Notes: a model not told the origin generated them from the sequence alone. 64,000 nucleotides of DNA from Mixophyes australis (GCA_036250195.1 JAVHZZ010000008.1:3591934-3655933); one strand, 5' to 3'. Numbered from the stretch's first letter, positions 12,845 through 24,631 are shown. Translations and numbers: made by a program.

Positions 12845-12930
12845 GGTCCAGGCGGGAAGGACTTAGCTGGCTCTGTGAACAGGTCTTGTGGATTAATGTT
12901 CACAGTGGCTAAGTTCCACCTCTCTGGGAT
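12845..12930 (+). ncRNA. mir-27: microRNA precursor, mir-27 family
   Basis: The 3' arm at 12899-12920 begins with the seed region TTCACAGTGG and continues CTAAGTTCCACC. This is the miR-27 family, differing from miR-27a (GTTCCGC) and miR-27b (GTTCTGC) only at the 3' end. The 5' arm, GGACTTAGCTGGCTCTGTGA followed by ACA (12859-12881), is the family's star strand and pairs with it: CTGTGAACA with TGTTCACAG, and ACTTAGC with GCTAAGT. The loop is about 17 bases. The precursor was probably made from the same primary transcript as the mir-23 hairpin. Which paralogue (27a, 27c or another) cannot be settled from the window alone. Confidence 0.93.
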
Positions 12931-14506
12931 CACTGACAATGAGCTGATTGGTCGGTGTCCCCTGGATGTTATCTCTAAATAACACATCATTACATCACAC
13001 AATTCCAGCATTATGTGTTCAGTATAACCACAAACCATACATGTAAGTAGTAAGTTGTATTGCCGGTAGGTAATAACAAGGACCATTTATACTTTTCTAA
13101 GATATTTTCAAAGTCGTTTTTTTATATCTGAGATCGCTGATCACGTCAAATTAATGTCTATGGGTTCCGATTAGTATTTAATCCGTTTCATGTGTTTTTA
13201 TGAAGCACAGAAATCACCAATGTGTCAGTTACACATATGTAATACACACTAATATTCTATTTGTTTTTGCCAATAAATCTTTCACACGTACATCACAAAT
13301 GAGAATTTAGTCTAAAGGTTCATAACTAAGAGTGATGTACGTGGGATGGGTTGACACACACAAAGCCATATGCCTATTTCTGTAATCAGGAATGGTTCCC
13401 CAATCCCGTGTTTCCAGTGTTTTACGTTACGTTGTGAGACGCACAAATATACTAACGTGAGACACTTTACACGTCACAATAAATGCACGGGTACACATGT
13501 TTATACACCAGAAATGGAGGCTTACAGACCAACACTCACCAGACATTGGGTTCTGGGAAACAGATCGGCTGCATTTACATATAAATATTGGCTCCACTGT
13601 ATGTAAACGCCAGGTTCTCTTTCATCTACCAGATCGGACATGTTTTGCCAAACCTAGCATGACTCACTGGCTGTTCAGATCGGGTCCTGACAAAGTAATG
13701 TAGATTCAGGAGCCGGTCAGTCAGACCTAGGAGTCGGCATTCACAAGCATCATTAGATATATCTCCCAAACGTTTGGGAACAGGAAAAATATTTTATGTG
13801 CATTCGTCCAGTCCTGGCAACTAGAGGTCATGGGGCTTATTTAGAGTACACAAATTTTTTTTGCGTAAGATATGGGTTTCCATACTAAATGACTGACTGT
13901 GAAGACAACATTCTCTCTTGTGTATGTGACACACATTACATTATTATATTGTGTATAAACAGGGCAATGTGACTTTAGCAATTACTACCAACACTGTCAC
14001 GCTGCATCTCTTCGCTAACGTGGGGTAAGTATACACTTAATGTCTGGTGCAAACATTACTGTTTTTCAGCTAGACGTCTCTTGGCATGAGTCTGACGCGA
14101 TAGACGAGGGCGGCTTTTCTGCGCCGTTCAGTGCGCAACCTCGTCCAACATAAAGTAGCTCCTATGTACGTCTATTGAGCAAATTAGGACAGTAACCCTG
14201 GTTCAAAAGTCAGTGGCAAAAGTATATCTAAGTCAGAACCAGTGATAGAATGATCCTGATGTAACGGTTTGGCATTTACCTGTATGTTCTACAAAGAATA
14301 AAAAAGATTCTTCCTATAACTTGCTTGGTTGGATTTATAACTGTGCTGGGACGTCTGCTGCATATATTTTCGTACTTACTGCTTGTCCCGCAGGTGTATT
14401 AGAACAGATCACATAATGCTTGTTTTACACAATAATAAACACGAGAGTCAGTTTCCTACTTACGGGAACAGTTACTGTGATATCACAGATCAGGACTAAG
14501 GACAAT
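12931..14506. other. Region downstream of the microRNA pair, no miR-24 found
   Basis: No sequence resembling the mature miR-24 strand (TGGCTCAGTTCAGCAGGAAC) is visible on either strand. GATCACTGACAATGAGCTGA near 12928 vaguely resembles a mir-24 5' arm but has no partner arm. Otherwise AT-rich, without recognised genes. Confidence 0.5.
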
Positions 14507-14827
14507 GAGCCTGAGTCATTAAGGAAAGTAAGGCAAAAAAAGGAGTAAATGTTCTCGGGGACAAACCATGTTACAATCTGAGGGCTGCAAATTAGTTTAT
14601 TGTTTTGTACATAAGATAAATACTGGCTGTTTTTATTATTTAGCACACAAATACTTGATAGCTTTATTTATACACTTAAATGTAAAGTTAGTCTAGGGCA
14701 TGTCCTACCCCAACTATAAATCTGTCATTACATTTTAAATTTACATCCCCCTCCAATGTAACATGCTTTGGCCCATGTGCAGAGTTACTCTTTTTTTATG
14801 CTTTGCTCTCCTTAATGACTCAGACCC
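14507..14827. mobile_element. MITE with long terminal inverted repeats
   Basis: The left end, CCTGAGTCATTAAGGAAAGT followed by AAGGCAAAAAAAGGAG, is answered on the right by TTTATGCTTTGCTCTCCTTAATGACTCAG. Internal palindromic pairing includes ACAAACCATGTTACAATCTG near 14562 and CATTGGAGGGGGATGT-type sequence read from the right. The direct repeat AAT flanks both ends (14504-14506 and 14828-14830). A similar dispersed element is common in frog genomes (from memory). No coding capacity. Confidence 0.8.
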
Positions 14828-16199
14828 AATGTGTTTATATCAATTCTAACAGCGGAAACTTATTATTAACATTTGTCGATTATATGTCATTATAGTAATT
14901 GATTTTTATATTTTATTAAATCTTTTATAATAAGCTATGGTTAAGTATATAAATTTTAGTGTTAATTGACTAAAAGTATTTATACACAGTATTATTCGCT
15001 AACATTAGATTGGGGATCCTCTCATTTCCACCTAATTGTTTATTTTACATTGGGGATTATATAAAACTGATTGAATTTCACTCTAAACTTTAATTAATTT
15101 TCCCACCTATTTTCCACCATTAGCACCTGGGTAATTTAATAAAAGCTTTGTTTTAATTTTTTTTAATAGGGAACAGGTGTCAGATCCTTATCCATAGGCA
15201 GCTCTGCGGAAGGATATAATGTATAATACTATGGTAGTAGCTGATAGGAAACTACTGATGCTATTTGTAATGAGTTTTTCAGGTTTTAGTGGATGAAAAT
15301 CACATTAGCAGCAACAAAGTGCAAACGAGCCCGGAGCTTAGATCTTTAAAATAAAATAATCCAGTGAGATGCTACTGTTATTATAAAATTAAGCTGTGGA
15401 TAAGTAACATTTCTCCACCAGTAGTGTTAAATAAAACCAAATTCACTTAGCAATTCTTCTCTCTTAGCTGAGGAATCAAAATGCTCCAAGACGTCCACGT
15501 CTCACCCCCCCCCCCCCCCCCCCACATCTCACGGTTCACTTGCCCGCCCCCCCCCACACACACACACATGCCTCATCCCCCCCTTGCGATCTTCTCATTT
15601 AATACTATTCTGACAGATATTATCCTGCTGGTATCTTGTTTTCGCTTTGTTACTTTGTATAAACGTACACATTCGCTCAGGACATAATTTGCTGTTAGTA
15701 TTTTGACTAATCCATATTTGTTGATCCATCTTAATACCTAAACATCCAGCAAACTGAGCCCACTTCCTCCTGTGTAAAGTCTGTGATAAACATCATGTAA
15801 CCAAGAGAATTAACCAGTAGTTTCCATATTTATAATAAACAATTTACCTAATGTTGTTACTATGTTCTATGCTGGACACGTAACACAACAAGGAGGGTGA
15901 GTGTGAGTGTGTGTGTGTTACATTGGATGACATTTTTCCGATTACACTTGTGACACACAGAGATTCTTTAACAATTGGATTGAGGGAAATTACTGAATCC
16001 TTCTAATTAGTATAAATGAAGATATTTATACTCAGACGACTACACTGATACATTACCCATCTCAGAGGCTTAGTCTGGACGTAAAATCTAACATTATCAG
16101 TAGAGGTCACAAACAGAAAGACGGCTGTAGGTTTGTAGCCTTGTCACCCAATGAGGCAGTATAAAGCCCTATAGAGGTAAGATCAGAGCTGGAACACAC
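14828..16199. other. AT-rich intergenic spacer with a poly-C tract
   Basis: Contains a run of 19 C at 15505-15523 followed by C-rich and (CA)n sequence to about 15570. No gene recognised. Confidence 0.5.
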
Positions 16200-16720
16200 A
16201 GACTGCCTGAGTATATTTTTATCTGATGCTATGAAAGGAGAGTATGTTCCAGTGATCTTTCCTGTCGTTAGGCTGCATTCATTACCCACAAATAGCCCAA
16301 TGACAATGATTGAAGTCAGTAATACGAGGCAGACAAAGCGCAGCAAAGGGTTAATGAGAACCAGTGCTGGGCGGGATAGAATTCCCAGACAGACGGGAGA
16401 TCCCGAAGCGACGGCTGAGTCACCGAGAGAGGGAGGGAGGGGCGGCTGTACTACCAACGTCTCCCCTGGCAACTTAGGCAGCCGCTGGCTTTTTGAAGTG
16501 GGTTTGCCCCTGGCAAGTGAGTCTGGAGTTCTCTTACATGGCGCCAGAAAATGCTCTTTCATCTCTGAGAGCGCTCAGCGCTCCCTCCCAAACCCCCTGG
16601 AAAAGATGGAACAGATTCAAGCTGGATGGGTGAAACGTCTACACCCAGATCTGCGGCCAGACAGCGCTCTGACGTGACAACTGCGCACCTGAGCTGTCCA
16701 CGGAGCAATCACACACAGAC
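16200..16720. promoter_or_regulatory. GC-rich region with RFX-like and CRE-like motifs
   Basis: A stretch richer in GC and CpG than its flanks. It contains CTCCCCTGGCAAC (16460-16472), whose right half matches the RFX X-box half-site GGCAAC, and a TGACGTGA CRE-like site near 16671. Plus-strand codons are open from 16231 to 16677 (148 codons), and the minus strand is also open from 16562 down to 16107. Neither translation resembles a family I know, so both frames are more likely a composition effect than genes. A promoter or conserved regulatory element is possible. Confidence 0.25.
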
Positions 16721-16929
16721 GGACAAGACCGGGCAGAATTTCATCCGTAGCGCACGCAAGACGGACCTTACGGTCCTTATTATCGGCGTGTTGCCTGGCC
16801 TGTATTATACCCCGGATCATTTCCCCTCTTCTGTATGCTGCATATATTATACTACACAAGTGGGATGAATAGTTGTATAAACAACCATGACAGATACTGT
16901 TGCCAGGACAGATGGGGGGATGTGTTACT

Positions 16930-17161
16930 CATACTTGCCAACTCTCCTGGAATGTCCGGGAGACTCCCGAAATTCAGGTCGGTCTCACGGACTCCCGGGA
17001 GAGCAGGCAAGTCTCCCGGATCCAGCAATTGCCTGGTGAAATTGATGCGATTTGGGGTGAATTGCGTAATTTTGGCCCCGCCCCCTGCAACAAAACACAG
17101 TTTCCATCGCCCCCTCCCTCTAGCCACGCCCCTCTCCCGGAATTTACATGCCAATAGTATG
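16930..17161 (+). mobile_element. Short hAT-like non-autonomous element, copy 1
   Basis: Starts CATACTTGCCAACTCTCC and ends AGTATG, so the outermost six bases are inverted. It is flanked by the exact 8-bp duplication GTGTTACT (16922-16929 and 17062+100 = 17162-17169). An 8-bp target duplication is typical of the hAT superfamily, although hAT termini usually begin CAG or TAG. The interior is GC-rich, with CCGGGAGACTCCCG dyads. A related 315-base copy lies at 55591-55905. Confidence 0.85.
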
Positions 17162-17169
17162 GTGTTACT

Positions 17170-18184
17170 ACAGAGGTGAGAAGGGCCACATGCGTTACAT
17201 TGGATGGTCATGCCCGATCTGGTGGCGTACCGCTGCTTTGCCCATGAGGAGCTTGCAGCAATGCTGGCATGTCGTAACGGCAAAGTGATCCCTCTTTTCT
17301 TGTAATATATTCTACATAGTTTACAGGTTTAATCAAGTTATGTTGTATACTATTTCTCAGTGCTGCCCTCAGACCAAGCGCACCTCTAACTCAGCCTGAG
17401 ATATCGCTGCCCACCGCTGCCCTAGCTCCTCTGCTGAACACCGGCCGCACATCACACACGGCTCTGACTACGTGTAGTTGTGCAACAACTTTACTGTGAA
17501 CTGAAAAAATACATTAAACTAAATGACTTAAGAATGACAAAACATTATATAATAAAATGGAAATAAAGATTACAATTGGTGCGAGCCCTGTATGAAAGAT
17601 GACTGCTGGCGGAGTTTGTTGTTACATAAGCAGGGAACCCCTGGGTGACTTCTTATATTTCCCAGTACGGGGTTTAATATATCATATTATGTGTATTTTA
17701 TATTTAATGCACAATATCATTTCGCTTACATATAACAACAACTCCATGAAACCAATTCTATTTCTCTGCATGAAACTATCAGTATCTGTACTGCTCAGTA
17801 CCACCTCTCTTGCTGAGTGTGAGGAGTCAGGTCCTTCTGCATCATGTATAGGTTCAGAGCTGTATTTTAAAAGCAATAAAAATGTACTTTTCCCCTAGAT
17901 TTCCCTGTGGGAGGAGGATTATAGACACATAAAACCCAGTCATTAATCTGGGGCTCTAAAGTTGCTGTGGGACTACAAGTGCCAGCATGCTATGATAAGG
18001 GTAGACTGACATGCTGGTCCTTGAGCTACTTACCTCTGACGAGGATAACATACCTGTAGTGCAATGGTCGGGACTAATCCCTATCTTCCCCTCATGCAGA
18101 GTGTAGTTGTGGGCTGAGGACGCCATCTGTCTCCTCATACACCTCAGTATAATATATTATATAATATAATATATAGGATTCTGC
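17170..18184. other. Intergenic, no gene recognised
   Basis: Short frames only. A perfect-looking AT palindrome lies near 18150-18175 (ATATATTATATAATATAATATAT-like, imperfect), just before the CpG-rich promoter-like block. Confidence 0.4.
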
Positions 18185-18370
18185 ACCTCTCTCCCCGCGG
18201 TGACTGCGCCACAACGGTTCCAAGATGGAGGAGGAGCCTCCAGGCCTGCGCAACGGCGGCACGCTGCATATCACGTGACCACCAGACGGACGACGCCGAT
18301 TGGCTGTCACACCGCCGCCCGCCTGGTGAGGAGCCGTCGTGTCAGAGCGGTCTCTAGCAGCCTCGGTATA
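18185..18370. promoter_or_regulatory. CpG-rich orphan promoter-like region
   Basis: About 180 bases dense in CpG within AT-rich surroundings. It contains a YY1-type CAAGATGGAGG (18221-18231), an E-box TCACGTGA (18271-18278) and an inverted CCAAT box GATTGGCTG (18298-18306). A splice donor consensus CTG|GTGAGG follows on the plus strand (junction after 18325). An ATG inside the YY1 motif opens a frame of only 17 codons before a stop. The layout fits a housekeeping-type promoter with a short first exon. No later exons were recognised on either strand, so it may drive a non-coding RNA or be a relic. Confidence 0.45.
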
Positions 18371-20939
18371 GCTTGGTCAGCCGCCCATTGTACAAAAGGT
18401 GGGTGTGAGAGGAGAGAGGAAGGCGGGAGAATGTGGGTTAGAAGAGAACCAGAGTAGGGGGGACAGGACTGGAGAATTTGACAACCAGAGGAGGGGGGGT
18501 AGGCAGAGAGGTGGAAGAAGAGACAACCAGAGGGGGGGACGACGACATTTATTTGGGAGACAGAAAGGATAAAGAAAATGGGGGGCAATGGGAACTTTAT
18601 TAAACCCAACCAACAGAAACACTTCTTCTCTGAACAATTTATTTGCCAAGCTTTGACAGTTTTGCCACCACTGTACACATACGCCACCTAGTGATCAATA
18701 TTGGAACTTCTGAAACTACTGACTGCTATAAATACACATTTAGATGTTGCCTGAGAGCCCCTCTGCCAAGGAAAGGATAAAAGTGTTAATCTTATTACAT
18801 GAAACTATTGTGAAATTCATCTTTCCTAAGCGCAACCTTGCAAAATGAAGGGCTAATACCCCCCGCCCCTCACTATGACTCTTCCTGAGAGATCGTGTTG
18901 GAGAACGGCTCAGTGCACCCAGCTACAGCCCCCGGGTTAGTATTGTACTCTCTATATTTCTTTATTACAGTCCATTCAGACATGCAATTGACGTCCCAGC
19001 TTCATGTAGGGGCTGTATGAGGGAACCCCCTTATTAACTGCACAGGGGACAAGTTATATTAGGGTAGGTTGTCCAAGGCCATTAAAAATTCTGCGTCTGA
19101 GTGTGAACATTTCTGTCTGTATTTTCCTAAATGCTAGTAGTGTTTTCTTTTTTTTAAAAAAGATTTTGTTGATTAGAGTATTTAAATCATTTTACAGCGA
19201 TTGTCTATTGCATTATTATTGTTATTTTCATTGATTTGTAAAACACCACAGGGAAAAGAGAGCACAGCGAGACATTTAGAGGGTCTGGGGAGAGAGACCC
19301 GACGGGTAAAATACAGAAACAATCTGATTTTCTCACTCCTATCAGCAATACATTTCTAATTGCACATTGAGAGATAGCGATCATTGAACAAATAGTCTGC
19401 AGCATTATAACACGGCTTCACTGTCCGCGAAGAGAATGACGCATGTAATCGCTGTAAAATGACTTAATAGCACTGGCGTGAACAAGCCATAAGTGTAATT
19501 TTTTATCATTGGTTACTTTGAAATCCAATCCTCTAGTCACCGTCCATCATAGAAAATGAGTCTGGTTTCTGGTATAAACATTTTTCACCCTTCTGCCAAG
19601 ATTAGATGGGACTTTGTGACCGTTTTTTCCATTTAAATGATGGTTAATTACATTTAAAGTGAACCTTTGGAAATTAGGTGCGTGTGCAAAACAACATAAA
19701 AATACCATTAATAATGAATATTATTGCCATGATAAAGTCATGTTTCTATGTTGTTCCTGCACACAGCGATGGCCCACATTACCGGGTGAATCAGTCTTTG
19801 CACCTGTATGCACATGTTACCTATTACCAGGAAATAAAACTAAAACACTTCCTTTGTTTTCGGTCCCTAGGGTTATTAACCCCTTATGTACAATCACAGA
19901 GCCCCTTTGTCTTCCTGGCTCCCGCTATTATATATTTGATTACACTAAAACAACATCCCAGTCAATACTGCAACATCTTTGCCTTCATTTGCCAGCTACA
20001 AATATATATTTTCAAATCTTGGTATCCTGGCACCAGGATTTAAGGATAACCAAAATAAATGCCATAGTCAGTAAACACTAAAAGGAACCAGCCACAATAA
20101 TGGGGATCAGGAACACTGACTTAAGCAAGGAACTGTCATGTTACAGATTGCGGAAGAACAGGGAAGGAATTGGCACCAGGTAAATGCCACTAGAGCCAGC
20201 GGCTGGAACGATGGCACCAGACGATGCTTCTGGAGCAAAGACTTAATTTTTATCATTTCATTGCTCAAAAAAAAACAACTGGATTAAAGTTAATCAAAAT
20301 ATTTCTAATTTATTTCTATTAAAATAAAACAAAATGCTCGCTATTCCTTGTAAGGCATTTCTTGTGCCAAATAGCCGGAATAAACATAGATTGTGACGGC
20401 TCTAATATCACATTAGCATATAGGGGAGGGCGGTCCTGTTTATGCTGGAGTCATGTTGTCCCCGCTATGAGACGTACATCTGTTCCCTATTTATTTAGAA
20501 TAAACCACATGGGCTAATTAACACATTTATGGCCAAGAACTTAGAGGAAAGTTTTTACGACGTAAACAGCAACTGCTTCACGTAGCCAGAAACGTGATGG
20601 ACAAACCCAACTGCAGCAGCCACACGGTAAACACAAGCGGAAAAGCCGGTTTAATCATCATCATCACGGGCCGCAGCGCGGCCGCTGGATGAAGATATTT
20701 ATTTATTTTTCGGGTGTGATCGTGGTAAACAAAAATATATATGTTCATTGTACACTGAGCTTGTTTAGCGGGACTGAAAAGAAACTCGCTCTATATGCTG
20801 CGCTGCGTATGGCCTTATAGATGACATCTAGTCGGGGGTGACCTGGCCTAATAACTCATATTAGGCACAAATAGAAATCAATCTCATGTATATGAAGATT
20901 TCCAGGATACGCACATATCTGACATAAGACACTGCAAAA
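18371..20939. other. Intergenic, no gene recognised
   Basis: Purine-rich GGGGGG/GAGAGAGG sequence at 18400-18590 gives long open frames on the minus strand by composition alone. The remainder is AT-rich with short frames. No RNA genes or clear transposon ends. Confidence 0.4.
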
Positions 20940-21712
20940 AACCTTAATTCATGCGCTCATCATCTCCTGCATCGACTATTGCAATCCCCTCCTTACTGGT
21001 CTTCCCAAAATCAGACTTGAACCCCTACAATCTATTTTGCACGCAGCAGCTAGATTGATTTTCCTTGCAAACCGCTCTTCCTCTGCTGAGCCACGCTGTC
21101 AGTCTCTACATTGGCTGCCTGTATTTCAACTAATCCAATACAAAATTCTTCTACGAACATACAAGGCCGTCAACATAATTGCACCAACATACATTTCCTC
21201 ACTTGTCTCAAAATATCTCCCTACTCGACACCTCCATTCTGCACAAGATCTGCGTCTCTTCCACTCTCTTCACATCCTCCCATTCCCGGTTACAGGACTT
21301 TTTCAGGCTGCACCCACTTTGTGGAATTCCCTCCCTCGCACAGTAAGACTTTCCTGAAGAGGTGGGTTTTCAGGGAATGCTTGAAGACTAGAGGAAAGTT
21401 TACTAGGTTACACTATTACCACCCTCTACACAGATAACACAAGACTACTACCCTGTGACCAACATTGCAGTGTGACTGATCACACAGCCCACTGAATACT
21501 TTTACCTTTGCATTCTAGCTGGTCCAGTATGCAATATGATGTAGCACATGCCCTTGTGATTCAAACTCCCATTGTCCCATAGATTGTAAGCTTGCGAGCA
21601 GGGTTCTCTTACCTCTCTGTCTATATGTATTACCCAGTATTGTTTTAATTGTAAAGCGCTACGGAATTTGCTGGAGATATATAAATAAATGTTGTTGATG
21701 ATGATGATGATC
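20940..21712 (+). mobile_element. CR1/L2-type LINE, 3' end with reverse transcriptase C-terminus and (GAT)n tail
   Basis: At 21037-21357 a frame reads ARLIFLANRSS, then LHWLPVFQLIQYKILLRTYK, APTYISSLV and APTLWNSLPRTVRLS. This is the C-terminal end of the reverse transcriptase protein of CR1/L2-like non-LTR retrotransposons. The 3' untranslated tail includes GATTGTAAGCTTGCGAGCAG, GTAAAGCGCTACGGAATTTG and finally GATGATGATGATGAT, the short-repeat tail typical of these clades. It is 5' truncated and not capable of moving. Confidence 0.88.
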
Positions 21713-23779
21713 CTTTGCAAGATCTGGGAGCAGTGGTTTACAGAGCTCAGTGTTGCTCAATGTTTCTCTAGCTTTTCCTTAGAAACCCTCTTTAAATCAC
21801 TCATGCACAAGCTGGGGTGTATCTAAACTTTTCTTTTAGGGGGGATGTTTAGGAGAGTCCCCCCCCCCCCCCTTACCTATTCTCTGTTGTAATAAAAAAT
21901 ATCAGACCCCTGGTGGTATTATATTGTATACCCCCAGCCCCCAATCTATGTGATAATATAAAATGAGATGTCAGATCTGGGGGGCAGTTATATTACTTAT
22001 CCCTCCTGCAGTTCCCTCGCTGTCTGTCAGTGTGCTGTACAGGACATGTGACAGCATCCAGCACTCTGATTGGAGGACACCCCCCTATGAGCCAGTATTT
22101 TCACCCAGTAACATCTGACGATTTAAATGTCACTATTGTACAACCTCCTTCCTCTACTGCGATCCGATAAGCTGCCTTCTCATGAATATTGGTCCAGCCC
22201 ACAAAGTGGCCACTTCCGCTGTGTGGAGGCAATAGTAAAGCTGGTGCACTTCTATGTAATCTCACTTTAGATGCAATTTCTGTAACCATGTAACCAGTGA
22301 CTGACAGTCCCGATGATCATGCAGATTCCTGTGTACTCACCTACAGGGTTTACAGTCAGATCTGTGATCTTCATCTCTCATAACCATCTGCTGAGAAGAT
22401 CCTGAGTCTGTACCCTGTACAGATATCTGCCTACACTGCTGGTGGTGAGTGCGTGCACACTGCCACATTTACCTGACATCGTTCCATCATTGATTGTGAC
22501 ATTTAAGAAGTTAATAAAACCAAATCAACAGATGCGATATGTATTGGTACCATACAACATGATAGTGGGAGCGTAAACACTGATGCAATATCTGTCCAAA
22601 CAGTCGTGAACTGTGTGATCTGCATGATAATTGCATAGATGTGTACCCAGCTTTACACTTGAAGCTGGTCGCACATTAACAAATAGGTTATCATTACTAT
22701 CTATTTCCTGCAATCAATTGAGAAAAAAATAAAACTTTGGCTAAATACCTTAATAGTCCCATGGATGATAAATTTGGTCCGAATGTGATCATTTAGCAAA
22801 CAAATTATTAAGCTACAAGTGAACACGTTACGGACTGTGGGAGTGGAGAGTATTAAAGTGGAGACTCTAATTTGTATAAAATAAGAGGATTCAGGTACAT
22901 TCAGGTAAGTAGCATGTAAATCATACCAGGATACTATGAACAGGAGAAAGACATTTCCAACATAGTTATAAACAGATAAAGACGCAACAAAGTATCACAA
23001 GCTGCAGCTGTATCCGTAGCGGTAACATTGTTCGAAGCAAGAGGGATAGGTCCACTGAGACAGCATTTACACAAATTATAGGGATCACATTGTTGTGTTT
23101 CAGCATCACAAATACATTATGTCAGAGTAATAACTGGTTAAGAGGCAGCAGCCACAAGGTGACTCAGACTCCAGCGATGATGGAGAATTCGTGGGAAAAA
23201 CAAATTCCCAGCAATGTATGAAATGTCCCCTTTTCTTTGAAACAATTTGGAGAGCAGGTCACTTGTACATTTAATTTTTTTCAGGGAAATACGTTTCTTA
23301 TAATCTCTTATGTAACATATTAGATATAACATGAAGATATTTTGTAGCCAGTTCAGCATCTCTTCCATGAAAGTGACACAACAGCACCATCTAGTGGATG
23401 CTTCATTTGTCTCATTCCCCATCAGTTACCCGGTACTTGGTTTGCAGTAAGCTTAGGCAACCTGCAGGAAGTACCAGGCTCTGGCTGGCAGGGTGTTCTG
23501 GGTCTTGTAGTCCTGTAAAGTATGAAGAGCCTCATCTTGCCTAGAGGTGCATGACGTTTAGAGAAACTCTACTGAGGTCTTCCAGAGTGATAATGTTCTA
23601 CCACCAAAGAGGCTGCATTTGAGATCACATGGATAAGTTCCGTAGCAACTACAATAGAATATAATCAGTGGTAGAAGTGAGGGGTATACGGGGTATGTCA
23701 TTATGTCATACCGCCACTTCTCCTACTACCTTCATTGTAACACTATCACATCCCATTCACTTACATTAATGCATCAATA
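21713..23779. other. Intergenic with possible old repeat remnants
   Basis: No gene recognised. A C run lies at about 21859-21872. The block at about 22185-22225 (CCCACAAAGTGGCCACTTCC) resembles the ends of the element at 31196-31345 and may be a fragment of the same family. Confidence 0.35.
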
Positions 23780-24478
23780 CTTCTAGGTACACTTGCACAC
23801 AGTTCTTGTTTCGAACATCTTGGAGAACTAACCACAGATCTTCTGCGGTACAATAATGAGTGTCTGCAGGCAACAGTGAGGCATGGTGGAGGTTCCTTGC
23901 AACTTTTGGGCTGCATTACAGCAAATGGAATTGGGGATTTGGTCAGGATTAATAGTGTCCTCAATGCTGAGAAATACAGGCAGGTACTTATCCATCACAC
24001 AAAACCATCAGGGAGGCGTCTGATTGGCTCCAACTTTATTCTGCAGCAGGACAAGGACCCCAAACATACACCAATGTCATTAAGTACTATCTTCATCATA
24101 AAGAAGAACAAGGGAGTACTAGTGATGATATGGCCCCCACAGCGCCCGGATCTCAGCATCATCCAGTCTGTCTGGGATTACATGAAGAGACAGAAGGATT
24201 TGAGCCAGTCTACATCCACAGATATGTGGTTAGTTCTCCAAGATGTTTGGAACAACCTCCCTGCCGAGTTCCTTCAGAGACTGTGTGCAAGTGTACCTAG
24301 AAGAAAGGATGATGTTTTGAAGACAGAGGGTGGTCACACCAAATATGAATTGGATTTAGATTTCTCTTCTGTTCACTTTGCATTTTGTTTTTATAAGAAT
24401 AAACAACACTTCTATTTTCGAAAGCACTCTTACTTTGCAGCATTTTTTCCTACACCTTCCTAAGTCTTTTGCTTAGTA
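23780..24478 (+). mobile_element. Tc1-like transposon, 3' half, with an inverted copy of its own end
   Basis: From 23873 the plus strand encodes the second half of a Tc1 transposase: RHGGGSLQLLGCITANGIGD, NAEKYRQVLIHH, ILQQDKDPKHT (second catalytic Asp region), WPPQRPDLSIIQSVWDYMK (third acidic residue region, with the usual E replaced at the SIIQSVWD site) and GGHTKY near the stop. The first half is missing. In front of it, 23780-23836 is the reverse complement of 24225-24303 with about 22 bases deleted. The loss of the N-terminus and of the canonical catalytic Glu makes it inactive. Confidence 0.88.
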
Positions 24479-24631
24479 TTGTGTGTGTGTGTATATTATA
24501 TGTATACACACACACACACACATATACAATGGTGGAAGTGGAGGTATATAGGGTATGTCATACCGCCACTTCACCTACTGCCTTCATTGTAACATTATTA
24601 CATGCCAGTCACTTACATTATATAAACATAC

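Noticed and set aside
12928..12965. Possible mir-24 5' arm (ACAATGAGCTGATTGG) after the mir-27 hairpin
   Set aside because: No complementary 3' arm resembling GGCTCAGTTCAGCAGG follows, and the spacing to mir-27 is too short.
18221..18271. Short plus-strand coding start MEEEPPGLRNGG
   Set aside because: Stops after 17 codons unless spliced; the ATG is more simply part of the YY1 motif.
19659..20081. 140-codon plus-strand frame
   Set aside because: Two overlapping frames of similar length, low-complexity composition and no recognisable motif.
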